DNA of 64,000 nucleotides from Neoroseomonas oryzicola (lineage in GTDB: Bacteria; Pseudomonadota; Alphaproteobacteria; Acetobacterales; Acetobacteraceae), in contig NZ_JAAVUP010000008.1 of assembly GCF_012163135.1 (NCBI RefSeq), positions 1 through 64,000 of the forward strand, written 5' to 3'. This document shows, one piece after another, positions 50,448 through 60,178 of the stretch. The first letter of the stretch is position 1. Each line of letters begins with the position of its first letter. A program made the position numbers and the translations under genes. The notes under the pieces are model-generated. The model was not told where the DNA came from. It saw nothing but the letters and a program-made list of their open reading frames with translations, and searched no databases.

Positions 50448-51023
50448 TCAGGCCGGAAGGGCAAGCGGCGGAACTGCGGGGGCGTTCGTGTGGCCGTCGT
50501 GCTCGACGATGGTCAGACCGAAGGTGCCGCGCGCGATGCCGTCGGCCACCTCGCCCCAGGCCTGCATCGCTTCTGCGGTCGTCGCCCGGTCGGGAAGGTC
50601 GAGCAATTCCTTCAGCTCGGCGCTTGGGATGATCAGGATTCCCGCCCGGATGGTCCCGTGCCGGAACGCTGCGGCCATCGCCGCGACGCTGCGGCGCAGG
50701 CCGCCGAGGTCGCCGGCGGCCCAGTCGAAGGCGGTGGTCATCCCGTCCTCGGTCTCGGCAAGGACATCGAAGCCACCCGAGCCCTCCGTCACGGCGCGGA
50801 TGCCCTCGTCATGGAGCAGATGGCGCACGAAGCGCGCGCGGAGCCAGGCCGGATCGTTGGCGATGCCTGCCTCCGGCCGACGAAGCGTGAGCGCGCCGCT
50901 CCCCCGAGGGTTGTCGATCCGCTGGATGGCGTTGCGGTGCGCGACAAACAGCGCGTCCCAGGCCGCGGAGTCGACCACGACCTCGTCCTCGTCCCGCATG
51001 AACTGGGTCGCAAGATAACGCAT
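50448..51023 (-). CDS. Unknown 191-aa protein
   Basis: A 191-residue soluble protein. The middle reads FDWAAGDLGGLRRSVAAMAAAFRHGTIRAGILIIPSAELKELL, which loosely recalls the second half of some BglII/PD-(D/E)XK-like nucleases (an AGILIxP strand), but no D-(D/E)XK residues are obvious. The start ATG (MRYLATQF) has GAGGGGG 8 bases upstream; a GTG three codons earlier is possible. Stands alone between the kup-downstream gene and tRNA-Ala. Confidence 0.6.
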   Translation of the reverse strand: MRYLATQFMRDEDEVVVDSAAWDALFVAHRNAIQRIDNPRGSGALTLRRPEAGIANDPAWLRARFVRHLLHDEGIRAVTEGSGGFDVLAETEDGMTTAFDWAAGDLGGLRRSVAAMAAAFRHGTIRAGILIIPSAELKELLDLPDRATTAEAMQAWGEVADGIARGTFGLTIVEHDGHTNAPAVPPLALPA

Positions 51024-51100
51024 GCGGACCACCCCCTCGCGCGGCGCCGTCGCCCGGCGTCGGTCGTGTCGGATTTTGGCGCAGGATCGGATCAGGGTCC

Positions 51101-51141
51101 AAAAAGCAAACCGCCGGTCCCGATCACTCGGAAACCGGCGG
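51101..51141 (-). terminator. Terminator after tRNA-Ala
   Basis: On the minus strand, CCGCCGGT and ACCGGCGG (51134-51141 and 51111-51118) form an 8-bp stem, followed by TTTGCTTTTT. Intrinsic terminator for the tRNA, six bases after its 3' end. Confidence 0.75.
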
Positions 51142-51147
51142 AAAACT

Positions 51148-51223
<76 letters not shown>

Positions 51224-51346
51224 CCGGGAAGAGGCGCGCCGTATAACCCCCGCCGCCGAACCCCGCAAGGGGGGCATGAACCCCTTTCGGCGCAGCGCGC
51301 GGGACGGTAGGGAGAAGTCCTCACGGTTCGTGATCGGGGAGTACCC

Positions 51347-52084
51347 ATGGGCAAGGTCTATCCTGACGCCAAGGCAGCACTGGCCGGCGTCCTGCGCGAC
51401 GGCATGGTGATCCATTCCGGCGGCTTCGGCCTCTGCGGCATCCCTTCCCTGCTGATCGAGGCGATCCGCGAATCAGGGGTGAAGGACCTCACCGTCGTGT
51501 CGAACAATGCCGGCATCGACGATGCGGGGCTCGGCCTGCTGCTCAAGACGCGGCAGATCCGCAAGATGATCTCCTCCTATGTCGGCGAGAATGCGGAATT
51601 CGCCCGCCAGTACCTGGCCGGGGAGCTCGAGATCGAGTTCAACCCGCAGGGCACGCTGGCCGAGCGCATCCGCGCCGGCGGCGCCGGCATCCCCGCCTTC
51701 TTCACCAAGACCGGCGTCGGCACCGAGGTCGCGAAGGGCAAGGAGACGCGCGAGTTCGACGGCGAGACCTACGTGATGGAACGCGGCATCTTCGCCGACC
51801 TCGCCATCGTGCATGCCTACATGGGCGATGCCGAAGGCAACCTCGTCTATCGGAAGACGGCGCGGAATTTCAATCCGATGATGGCGACGGCGGCAAAGGT
51901 GACGGTCGCGCAGGTCGAGCACTTGGTCCGCGCGGGCGAGATCGATGCCGACCACATCCACACGCCGGGCATCTTCGTGAAGCGGATGATCGCCTGCCCC
52001 GCCGGCTACGAGAAGCGGATCGAGCAGCGCACCGTGCGCAAGCACGCCGCCGCCGCCGCCGGCCCCGACCACCTCCCGCGGTAA
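51347..52084 (+). CDS. scoA: 3-oxoacid CoA-transferase subunit A
   Basis: A 245-residue class I CoA-transferase subunit. [42 protein letters not shown] and [23 protein letters not shown] are typical of succinyl-CoA:3-ketoacid transferases (SCOT). With subunit B it moves CoA from succinyl-CoA to acetoacetate. This links the leucine pathway product acetoacetate to acetyl-CoA. GGGGAG before the ATG; 13 bp to scoB. Confidence 0.93.
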   Translation: MGKVYPDAKAALAGVLRDGMVIHSGGFGLCGIPSLLIEAIRESGVKDLTVVSNNAGIDDAGLGLLLKTRQIRKMISSYVGENAEFARQYLAGELEIEFNPQGTLAERIRAGGAGIPAFFTKTGVGTEVAKGKETREFDGETYVMERGIFADLAIVHAYMGDAEGNLVYRKTARNFNPMMATAAKVTVAQVEHLVRAGEIDADHIHTPGIFVKRMIACPAGYEKRIEQRTVRKHAAAAAGPDHLPR

Positions 52085-52097
52085 GGAGAAGACGCAC

Positions 52098-52734
<637 letters not shown>

Positions 52735-52751
<17 letters not shown>

Positions 52752-54303
52752 CCGCCCCGCGTGATTGATCGCGCGGCACCCGGAACAACCGTGCGAAGCC
52801 TTCGTCTCGTGTCAAGTCAAGGCCGGGCGGGATGAGAACTCCTGCTTCGGCATTGATCTGAAGCACGAAGTCGAAATCCCGGCGCCACTGCCGCAGATAG
52901 CCGAACTCCGGCACCTTCGGTGCGTCTGGGTCGTCCAGCGCGACCAGCGGCGGCAGGCCTCCGCCTGGAATCGAGAGCCGATCATATGGCGGCAGCACGC
53001 GCAGTGGCTGCTTTCCGGCCTCGCTGAAGACGAGGGGCGTAAAGCTTCGGCGCCACGGGACGGCAAGTGCGCCGTAGTGGAGCGCCGTACTCTGGAAGCC
53101 GGCACTGCGCCATGGGTTCTTTGGAAACCATTCGAACTGCTGCGCCGGTTCCAGCGCAACAAGGATGCGAGCCCCTGGCGGCACTGCCTCGAGGGCCACA
53201 GCTATGCTCCGCAAGTCATTGCGCGCTTCAAGCCACGTCGCAGTAATGGCCGCCGTACGCAGAACGGCAGCGAGCCCAAGCATCGCGGCCACTCCGCCCC
53301 AGCGCAGGCTGAAGGAAGTAACAACCGGCGTGAGCGCGGACACAAATAGAAGCCCCGCAAGCGTGGCAAACCGGATATCCACCTGCATTGTGCTTCCGAT
53401 CCTGCTCGGGGCTATCAGCGCAAGCAGTGCAAGGGATCCTGCCACCACCGCCAAGCCGTGGTGCCGTTTGATTGCACCGCGGCGGATCGCAAGCAAGAGC
53501 GCGCCCAGGAAGCCAATACCGCACAGGGACTCGACGGCCGGAAAATAGCTGACGAAGTAGCTCAACGCAGTGCCGATCTTTCCGACAGCCCCGATCCATT
53601 GCAGTGTACCGCGAGGGCCCTCGCCACCATTGGTAAACTTCGGCGCCGCCGACGCGAATAGCAGCGCTGCCGTGGTGAGAACTGGAATTGAGGCCGCAAG
53701 TGCCGCCTGTGGAAGCCGCGACCACCACCTCAGCCCCGGACCTAAGGCGAGACCTGTCAGCGTGGCGGCATGCGCGACCGCCCCAAACGGATGGATAATC
53801 GCAATCAGGAGCGCTGCCATCACACGCAGGCCAATGCGACCGACGCTACTCGGCAAGAAGCGTTCCGCGACCGCCGCCAGCAGCGCCAATCCAACCGCGA
53901 TCTGCTGATTCATGAAACCGAGGTTGAAGCACGTATGCCACGCCCAAAGCGGGATCGCGAGCATGAGCGGATGCAGCCGGCCCGAGACTGCATACGCCAG
54001 GGCGAGCCCGCCCATCACCGGAACAAGCAAGGACAGCGCAAGCATAACGCGCGCCAGAACATCCGCGCCGATCGCGGGTCCTAGCAACCCCGCAACCACG
54101 TCAATACCAATATTCGTGACTGCCCGGCTCCATTCGACAGCATACATCGCGTCCAGCGGAGGTTGGCGCACACCGCCGGAAATGAGCCACATGCGCGCTA
54201 GGTGGTTCGGAAAGTCCACCACTGGCGGGATCGCCACAACGAAGAATGGAACGCCGAGCGCAACAAGGGAGAGCACAAGGCTCGTGGCCGTTAATCGCCT
54301 CAT
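52735..54303 (-). CDS. Large membrane protein, GT-C-like, AT-richer (probably acquired)
   Basis: A 522-residue membrane protein with about ten to twelve helices, mostly in residues 1-370, and a soluble C-terminal domain (about 370-520) with [13 protein letters not shown] and [14 protein letters not shown]. Aspartate pairs near the first loop ([11 protein letters not shown]) recall GT-C glycosyltransferases, which use lipid-linked sugars, but no family is recognised. GC is clearly lower than that of its neighbours (60, 60 and 53 % in three 60-base lines counted), with T/A-rich codons, which suggests horizontal transfer. Codons like TTA and AAT are also seen. Confidence 0.75.
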
Positions 54304-54324
54304 GATTCGTGCGGTATACAGAGC

Positions 54325-54972
54325 TCAAGTTAGCTCAGCTCTGCTGGGTAGGTCTTGGTACGGCAACGGCGCAAACCGCGTCCCATGCAGCGCGATATCC
54401 TGCCACACCCCGCCCGTCACGTACGGATCCTCCGCCATCCAAGCCCGCGCAGCCTCATCGCTCGCATGCCGCGTCACCGCGATCGACCCGCGCATCCCCC
54501 CGGCGTCGTCCAGGATCGCCCCGCCCAGCGCCAGCGTCCCGTCCTTCGCCGCCGGCACCACACGCGCCAGGTGCTGCTCCCGCACTGCTGCGCGCCGTGC
54601 CGGTGCGGCCGCATCCGTCCCGTCCATCGCCACGATCACCGTATGCGTCCGGCTGGCCGCGATCGGCTCCCCGGGCTGCGGCAGCGGCCGATATGGCAGC
54701 GGCGCGATGCGGAAGGAGTGCGCCGTCCAACGCGCCCAGACGCCCTCCACCGCGAAGGGCTCCTCGGCGAGATAGGCGTCGAGCCCCGCCTTGTCCGGCA
54801 CCTCGAGCACCATCAGCGACCCCGCCGGCTTCCACTCCGGCGTGAAGAGCGGCACGCCGAGCGCGAGGCGCCCATCCGCGGCCCAGCGCGTGATGACGGC
54901 AAGGTGCCGGTCGCGCACCGCCATGCGGCGCTCGGGATCCGGCCCGTCCCAGGCGATGATGGCGTAGCCCAT
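54325..54972 (-). CDS. Double YCII-domain protein
   Basis: A 215-residue protein made of two YCII-like (alpha-beta) domains, about 1-100 and 108-215. Each has a beta strand (YAIIAWDG, HTVIVAMDG), a helix with RxxH (RDRHLA, REQHLA) and a conserved C-terminal YRPLPQP or YQDLP. YCII domains carry a His/Asp pair whose substrate is unknown. The ATG at MGYAIIAWDG is preferred over an upstream in-frame codon. Followed by the low-GC membrane protein, preceded by a paralogous double-YCII gene, 52 bp apart. Confidence 0.8.
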   Translation of the reverse strand: MGYAIIAWDGPDPERRMAVRDRHLAVITRWAADGRLALGVPLFTPEWKPAGSLMVLEVPDKAGLDAYLAEEPFAVEGVWARWTAHSFRIAPLPYRPLPQPGEPIAASRTHTVIVAMDGTDAAAPARRAAVREQHLARVVPAAKDGTLALGGAILDDAGGMRGSIAVTRHASDEAARAWMAEDPYVTGGVWQDIALHGTRFAPLPYQDLPSRAELT

Positions 54973-55024
54973 GCGCGTCCTCCGCAATTCCGTCGTGTCA
55001 GACTGCCACGTGCCGCGCGCGCCG

Positions 55025-55627
55025 TCAGCGCATGCCGGGCAGCGGATGATACGGCAGCGGGCGGAACACGGTCGCGTGCGGCGTCCAGCGGCACGCAGCG
55101 AGCGACGGTTCGCTCGCCACCCAGCTCAGCGCCGCCGCATCCCCGCCATGCGCCGTCACCAGGATGGCACCCGGCGCATCCAGCGTCTCGGCCGCGAAGC
55201 ACAAGGTCCCTGCCGCGGCCGATGGCCCGAGCCGCTGCACGCCGGCCTCACCCTCCGCGACCAGGATGGTGTGCCCTCGCCCCGACGGCATCGGCGACTC
55301 CATGGCCGGCCAGGGCCTGAAGGGGAGCGCCGGGATGCGGATGGGACGGCAGGCGATCTCCTGCCATACGCCCTCCGCCGCGAAGGGCTCGCGCGCCAGA
55401 TACGCAACAACGCCGGCCTCGTCGCCCGCGGCGATGATCATCAGCGAACCGCGCGACCGTCCTTCCGGCGAATGCAACGGCAGCCCGAGCAGCAACGTCC
55501 CGTCCGCCGCGAAGCGGCCGATGGCGGCGATGTGCCTGTCGCGTGCGGCCGCGCGGCGCGACGGATCCGCGCCGTCGAAGGCCAGGATGCCGTGGGCCCT
55601 GATCCCAGCCTCGTCGCACGCCGTCAT
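55025..55627 (-). CDS. Double YCII-domain protein, second domain degenerate
   Basis: A 200-residue paralogue of its neighbour. First domain (about 1-108): GILAFDGADPSRRAAARDRHIAAI keeps the RxxH helix, PLPFRPWP-like PALPFRPWP ends it. Second domain (about 115-200): HTILVAEGEAGVQRLGPSAAAGTL has lost the helix with the His, but keeps the end FRPLPYHPLP. The start is MTACDEAG. Genes phaB, this gene and its paralogue form a co-directional set. Confidence 0.78.
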   Translation of the reverse strand: MTACDEAGIRAHGILAFDGADPSRRAAARDRHIAAIGRFAADGTLLLGLPLHSPEGRSRGSLMIIAAGDEAGVVAYLAREPFAAEGVWQEIACRPIRIPALPFRPWPAMESPMPSGRGHTILVAEGEAGVQRLGPSAAAGTLCFAAETLDAPGAILVTAHGGDAAALSWVASEPSLAACRWTPHATVFRPLPYHPLPGMR

Positions 55628-55680
55628 GCCAGGAACGGATCCGGGGCGGGCGCCGCGCAGCGCGGCCCCTGCCGCCACGA

Positions 55681-56403
55681 TCAGTACATGTGCTGCCCAC
55701 CGTTGATCGACAGCGTGGATCCCGTGATGAAGTCCGCGTCGTCCGCGGTCAGGAACACCACGCCGCGCGCGATGTCATAGGCACGGCCAAGGCGCCCCAT
55801 CGGAATGCGCGCGACGATCTTCTCGAGCACGTCCGGCGGCACGGCGCGCACCATCTCGGTGTCCACATAGCCTGGCGCGATCGCATTCACCGTGATCTGC
55901 GACCGCGCGCCTTCCTGCGCGAGCGCCTTGGTGAAGCCGTGGATGCCCGACTTGGCCGCGGCGTAGTTCACCTGGCCGTACTGGCCCGCCTGGCCGTTGA
56001 CCGAGCCGATGTTGACGATGCGGCCGAACTTCTTCGCCGTCATCCCGTCCCAGACCAGCTTGCACATGTTGTAGCAGGAGCCGAGGTTCGTATCGATCAC
56101 CGCGTCCCACATGTCGCGCGACAGGCGCTTCATGGTCGCGTCGCGGGTGATGCCGGCGTTGTTCACCAGCACCTCGACCGGGCCGACCTCCTGTTCGATC
56201 TGCTTCAGCGCGGCGGTGCAGGATTCGTAGTCCGCAACGTCGAACTTGTAGCAGGGAATGCCCGTTCGCTTGGTGAAGGCCTCGGCCGCGGCGTCGTTGC
56301 CGGCATAGGACGCGACGACCTTTCGGCCGGCGGCCTGCAGGGCCTCACTGATCGCAGCGCCGATGCCGCGCTGGCCTCCGGTAACGAGTGCGACGCGTGC
56401 CAT
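55681..56403 (-). CDS. phaB: Acetoacetyl-CoA reductase
   Basis: A 240-residue SDR that reduces acetoacetyl-CoA to (R)-3-hydroxybutyryl-CoA with NADPH for polyhydroxybutyrate. TGGQRGIGAAI is the cofactor motif, SVNGQAGQYGQVNYAAAKSG contains catalytic Tyr and Lys (YAAAK), and the rest (YKFDVADYESC, NNAGITRDATMKRL) matches PhaB. The ATG has GGGAGA nine bases upstream. phaC and phaA are not in the window. FabG is the main alternative, but the PhaB signature and length favour this call. Confidence 0.92.
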   Translation of the reverse strand: MARVALVTGGQRGIGAAISEALQAAGRKVVASYAGNDAAAEAFTKRTGIPCYKFDVADYESCTAALKQIEQEVGPVEVLVNNAGITRDATMKRLSRDMWDAVIDTNLGSCYNMCKLVWDGMTAKKFGRIVNIGSVNGQAGQYGQVNYAAAKSGIHGFTKALAQEGARSQITVNAIAPGYVDTEMVRAVPPDVLEKIVARIPMGRLGRAYDIARGVVFLTADDADFITGSTLSINGGQHMY

Positions 56404-56522
56404 GACTGGTCTCTCCCTGTGCAAGTTCTCGGTCCACGGCCATTTCGTCCATCAGGCGCGCCGCGGTCCTTGACGGGGATCAAAACCCACCGCCGCGACG
56501 CGCGCCAGCGCGAAATCGCCGC

Positions 56523-57476
56523 TCAGCCCGGCGTCGCACCCGAAGCGCGCACCACCGGCGCCCAGGCGGCGATCTCGGCGCGCACGAAGGCCTGCGCGTC
56601 ATCGAGGAAGAGCCGCCCCGGCTGCGTCACCGTCTCCTGGTAGCGCCGGGCCACCTGCGGCGCGGCCATCGCCTCGCGGATCGCCGCGGCCAGCCGTTCC
56701 TGCAGCGCGCGCGGCGTGCCCGCCGGCGCCGCTATGCCCGCCCAGCCATCGGCGACGATGTCCGGATAGCCAGCTTCGACGAAGGTCGGCACATCGGGGA
56801 AGTCCGGCAGGCGCTCGCGCGTCGTGAAGGCGAGGACCCGCAGCTGCCCTGCCCGGATGTAGGCGGAAGCCGCCGTCAGGCTGTCCATCACCGAGGGCAC
56901 GACGCCCGCGATCGCGTCCGTCGCGGCCTGCGCGCCGCCGCGATAGGGGATGTGCTGCAGCTCGAATCCCGCCGCCTGCGCCAGGCGCAAACCGACGAGG
57001 TGCGGCACCGAGCCGATGCCGCTCGTCGCGAAGGCAAGCCCCGGCGGGCGCTTCGATGCGTCCACATACTCCGCGAGCGTGCGATAGGGCGTCTGCGGAT
57101 TGACCAGCAGGAGGTAGGGCGTGCCGAGGATCGTCGCGATATGCGCGAAGTCCCGGTCGGCATCCCACTGGATGCGGTCGCGGTAGAGCGTGTTCCCCAC
57201 CGCCATGCCCGAGATGGTCGAGACGAGCAGCGTCGTCCCGTCCGGCGCCGCGCGCGCGACGAGACCGGTGCCGAGCGTCGCCCCCGCGCCGGGCCTGTTC
57301 TCGACGATGACGACGGTGCCGAGGCGCCGGCCCATCTCCTCGGCGATCAACCGCGCGATGATGTCGGTGGTGCCGCCGGTCGCGAAGGGGACGATCAGCC
57401 GGACGGGGCCGGGGTAGGATTGCGCGAAGGCCGGCCGCGCAAGCAGCGCGGCGGCGAGAAGGTGTCGGCGGCGCAA
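56523..57476 (-). CDS. Bug/TctC-family periplasmic binding protein
   Basis: A 317-residue binding protein. The signal peptide is LLAAALLARPAFAQ, then VRLIVPFATGGTTDIIARL and IPYRGGAQAATDAIAGVVP. It is co-directional with phaB (gap 119 bp). Orphan as the others here. Ligand not known. Confidence 0.88.
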   Translation of the reverse strand: MRRRHLLAAALLARPAFAQSYPGPVRLIVPFATGGTTDIIARLIAEEMGRRLGTVVIVENRPGAGATLGTGLVARAAPDGTTLLVSTISGMAVGNTLYRDRIQWDADRDFAHIATILGTPYLLLVNPQTPYRTLAEYVDASKRPPGLAFATSGIGSVPHLVGLRLAQAAGFELQHIPYRGGAQAATDAIAGVVPSVMDSLTAASAYIRAGQLRVLAFTTRERLPDFPDVPTFVEAGYPDIVADGWAGIAAPAGTPRALQERLAAAIREAMAAPQVARRYQETVTQPGRLFLDDAQAFVRAEIAAWAPVVRASGATPG

Positions 57477-57608
57477 GGCGAAGCTCCCGGTCGCTGGTTG
57501 CGCTCCCGGTCTAGACCATTTCGCGACGGCGCGGCAGCGGCCTGTCGCACGTCACGCCCTCACCCTGCACGTCCGGGGCCCCGGCAGCCCCGGACGGCGG
57601 GGGGGGGC

Positions 57609-58274
57609 TCAGCGGCCGCGGCGGGCGGGCGCGGCGATGACGGCGGCCGCCTTCTGGCGGTCGAGCGCGGCGAGGTCGGCATCCATGTAGCCGCGCAGCG
57701 TCTGCGCGGTGTCGATGGTCGCGTCCGAATTGCGCTCGGCGCGGCCGATGTGCAGCGTCCAGTAGGTGCGGATCGCCTGGGCGCGGGACGCGAACCAGGC
57801 ATCGCGATCGGCGGCCGATGCGAAGGAGGCCGGCGGCAGGGCGACGGTCGTATCGTAGAAGCGGCGGACGCGGCCGGTCTCGATGTCGATGCGGCCCTGG
57901 ACGATGCCGTTCGGCCCGGTCGGCTGGTGATGGTGCAGGCCGAAGTCGCGCAGCGGACGGAGCGTCTCGGTCGTCGGCATGTGGCCGGCGGCGGTGCAAC
58001 TCACCGTGGCCGGGCTGTTGCCACGGGCCAGTTGGACATTGCCCGGCGTCGAGGCGATCTCGGCGACCTGCGCGTTGTCGCGCGTCACGGTGCAGCGCGC
58101 GCCGGTCGGATCGGAGGAGATGGTGATCGTCCCGTTCCACTCCTGGGGCTTCTGCTGCCCGTCGAGCGCCGAGGAGTCCGCCCGGATATGGTAGGTGCCG
58201 CAGCCACTGAGCAGCATCAGGCCGAGCAGCGCGGGCACGACGGCTGCGCGGCGATGGGCGGGGACGGACGGCAT
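57609..58274 (-). CDS. Lipoprotein with PEGA-like domain, unknown
   Basis: A 221-residue lipoprotein: signal up to lipobox LSGC (Cys25), then ITISSDPTGARCTVTRDNAQVAE with a PEGA-like beta fold (about 45-105) and a helical C-terminus rich in Arg/Ala/Asp. Starts with MPSVPAHRR; upstream frame is unsupported. The gene 5' region is unusually AT-rich (58331-58400). Function unknown; possibly envelope stress or peptidoglycan related. Confidence 0.7.
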   Translation of the reverse strand: MPSVPAHRRAAVVPALLGLMLLSGCGTYHIRADSSALDGQQKPQEWNGTITISSDPTGARCTVTRDNAQVAEIASTPGNVQLARGNSPATVSCTAAGHMPTTETLRPLRDFGLHHHQPTGPNGIVQGRIDIETGRVRRFYDTTVALPPASFASAADRDAWFASRAQAIRTYWTLHIGRAERNSDATIDTAQTLRGYMDADLAALDRQKAAAVIAAPARRGR

Positions 58275-58330
58275 CTGGCGGGCTCCTCGACTCCAGCGGA
58301 CGGACCGCTGCCCCTGGCATGCGGTCACAC

Positions 58331-58421
58331 ACAAAATGCTAGATACCTCTCATTTTTTAGTCTGACTAGATAGATTCTTTACCATTTGTGGAATGGTTCG
58401 CCAATCCCCTGCTCTGGCGAA
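58331..58421. promoter_or_regulatory. AT-rich divergent promoter with small palindromes
   Basis: The gap between the lipoprotein and the ACT-like gene (58275-58580, 306 bases, no gene) holds an AT-rich block 58331-58390 that is out of line with the 70 % GC around it. TAGTC-T-GACTA (58358-58368) is a perfect dyad; TTCGCCA (58397-58403) and TGGCGAA (58415-58421) form a second one. Repeated CTAGATA stands at 58339 and 58366. These are operator or promoter candidates without a known regulator. Confidence 0.4.
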
Positions 58422-58580
58422 ACGTACGGCGCCCTGCTATCGTGTCAGTTATGTCCAGGGTCCGGCACCACGCGGAGCGAATTACCGGCACGGCCGACTG
58501 AGGCTGCGCCCCGGGCGGGCGCGTCGCCGGCCGTTCGCCTTCCGCCGCCCGGCTACTCCCTTCCGGACACCCTGATCGCC

Positions 58581-58853
58581 ATGACCGATTTTTCCGACAG
58601 CCACGTCCCCGCGCGCTTCCACGTGCTCGCGGAAGCCTCGCCCGGCCTGCTTGCCCGCCTGCTGCAACCGCTCGCCAAGCGCGACCTCGTCGCCGACCTC
58701 GTCCTCGCCCGACGCGAGGGCGAATGCGTCCGCGTGGAGATCGCGCTCGAGGCCATGCCGGCGGGCATGGTCCATCTTGTCGCCGGGAACATCGCCCAGG
58801 TGGTCGGCGTCATCGATCTGCGCGGCGGGGCAGAGGCGCGGCGCGCCGCGTGA
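58581..58853 (+). CDS. ACT-like small regulatory protein (90 aa)
   Basis: A 90-residue protein. RFHVLAEASPGLLARLLQPLAKRDLVADLVL followed by VRVEIALEAMPAGMVHLVAGNIAQVVGVIDL gives the beta-alpha-beta order of ACT domains, similar to small subunits of acetolactate synthase or free ACT sensors. The ATG at MTDFSDSH is chosen because the domain starts just after. No catalytic partner is adjacent. Function unclear. Confidence 0.6.
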   Translation: MTDFSDSHVPARFHVLAEASPGLLARLLQPLAKRDLVADLVLARREGECVRVEIALEAMPAGMVHLVAGNIAQVVGVIDLRGGAEARRAA

Positions 58854-58860
58854 AATGGCA

Positions 58861-58892
58861 CGCCCGGCCGGACACGAAGGTCCGGCCGGGCG
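58861..58892. terminator. Perfect 13-bp hairpin between convergent genes
   Basis: CGCCCGGCCGGAC (58861-58873) and GTCCGGCCGGGCG (58880-58892) with loop ACGAAG. No T run, but the place (convergent, between ACT-like and GlcG-like genes) suggests a bidirectional transcription barrier. Confidence 0.5.
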
Positions 58893-58977
58893 CCGTCACC
58901 CGACCTGTGCGGGGCCCGCCCACGCGCCGCGCGCGTCTTGCGGCCCGACGACGCTGGATCGGAAGACGATCCGGGAC

Positions 58978-59466
58978 TCAGCGCAGCCGGTCGCGCGCCG
59001 CTTCGATCCCGGCATTGGCGCATTCCTCGTCGATCTGCCCGCTCGGGGCCCCGCCGACGCCGACGCCGCCGATCACCTCATCGCCCGCACGGACCGGCAC
59101 GCCGCCACCGAGGGGAAGCACGCCCGGCAGGTGCACCAGGTTGCGCGCGCCCGGATTGTCGATCGTCGCCTGCTGCAGCGCCGAGGTCGGCCCGCGCAGC
59201 GAGGCTGCGGTGAACGCCTTGCGCACGCTCGATTCGACAGTGTGGGGCCCGGCGCGGTCGCCGCGCAGCGTCGCGCGCACCAGGCCGGCCCGGTCCACCA
59301 CGGTCGCGGTGACGTTGAAGTTGCGCGCGGCGCAGGCCTCGACGGCCACCTGCGCGATCGCAACGGCCGCGGCGAGCGAGATGTTCCTCTCCTGCAGCAC
59401 CTGCGCCTGGGCGGCTCCGGCGCCGAACAGCAGGGCGGCGGCAGCGATCGTGATGCGTGCGGTCAT
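58978..59466 (-). CDS. Secreted GlcG/HbpS-family heme-binding-like protein
   Basis: A 162-residue protein. Signal peptide (residues 1-22, ending GAAQAQ), then VAIAQVAVEACAARNFNVTATVVDRAGLVRATLRGD, and GVPVRAGDEVIGGVGVGGAPSGQIDEECANAG, the GlcG/HbpS pattern. HbpS senses redox and binds heme next to a two-component system in Streptomyces. Here a kinase/regulator pair lies 107 bp upstream on the same strand, so a role as its accessory sensor is a reasonable guess. Confidence 0.8.
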   Translation of the reverse strand: MTARITIAAAALLFGAGAAQAQVLQERNISLAAAVAIAQVAVEACAARNFNVTATVVDRAGLVRATLRGDRAGPHTVESSVRKAFTAASLRGPTSALQQATIDNPGARNLVHLPGVLPLGGGVPVRAGDEVIGGVGVGGAPSGQIDEECANAGIEAARDRLR

Positions 59467-59572
59467 GGGCGTCCCCTCGGGCTTCCGCGGCAGGGCCGCC
59501 GCGTCCGGGCGGACCATGCTGCCCCGCACGCGCCCGCGGTATCGCGACCGCCACGGGACGCCCTCCGTAGCG

Positions 59573-60178
59573 CTACGGACGCGCGAGCAGCACCACCCGC
59601 GCCATCTCGGCGACCGACGCCGTGCCGAGCTTCGCCGCGATATTCGCCCGGTGCGTCTCGACCGTGCGCGGGGAAAGGTCCAGCGCGCGTGCGATCTCCT
59701 TGGTCGCGTGGCCGTTGCCGACCATGGCGAGGACCTCGCGCTCGCGCGCCGTCAGCCGCGCCAGCAGCGCCCGCGCCTCGACCCGCTCGGCATCGCGGCT
59801 GCGCGCGCCGTCCAGGCGCGCGAACCCCGCCTGAACGGCCTCGATCAGGGCTTCCTCGTCGACCGGCTTGGTCAGGAAATCCACCGCCCCTGCCTTGAAG
59901 GCTCGCCGGCAGGCCTCGAGCCCGCCATGGCCTGTGAGGAGGATGAACGGCCAGTCGCACCCGCCTGCGAGCAGCCTTTCCTGCAACTGCAGCCCCGACA
60001 TCACGGGCATGCGCAGGTCCAGCACCAGGCAGCCCGGCGGCAAGGTCGGCAGCCGCGCGAGGAAAGCGGCCGGATCCGCGTGCTCCTCGACCGTCATCCC
60101 CACCGTCCGCAGCAGGAGCGCGAGCGCCGCGCGCACCGCCGCGTCGTCGTCGACGAGGTGCACGACCGGCGCGCTCAC
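59573..60178 (-). CDS. LuxR-type response regulator (FixJ/TtrR-like)
   Basis: A 201-residue regulator. Receiver: VHLVDDDAAVRAAL, phospho-acceptor D54 in LDLRMPVMSG and K104-type lysine in FLTKPVDEEAL; then a GerE helix-turn-helix: LTAREREVLAMVGNGHATKEIARALDLSPRTVETHRANI. The GTG start overlaps the kinase stop by four bases (GTGA). It is the partner of the kinase upstream. Confidence 0.92.
   Translation of the reverse strand: MSAPVVHLVDDDAAVRAALALLLRTVGMTVEEHADPAAFLARLPTLPPGCLVLDLRMPVMSGLQLQERLLAGGCDWPFILLTGHGGLEACRRAFKAGAVDFLTKPVDEEALIEAVQAGFARLDGARSRDAERVEARALLARLTAREREVLAMVGNGHATKEIARALDLSPRTVETHRANIAAKLGTASVAEMARVVLLARP

Noticed and set aside
50448-51023. Restriction endonuclease call for the unknown gene
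   Set aside because: Only one strand-like motif is reminiscent; no catalytic residues and no methyltransferase partner.
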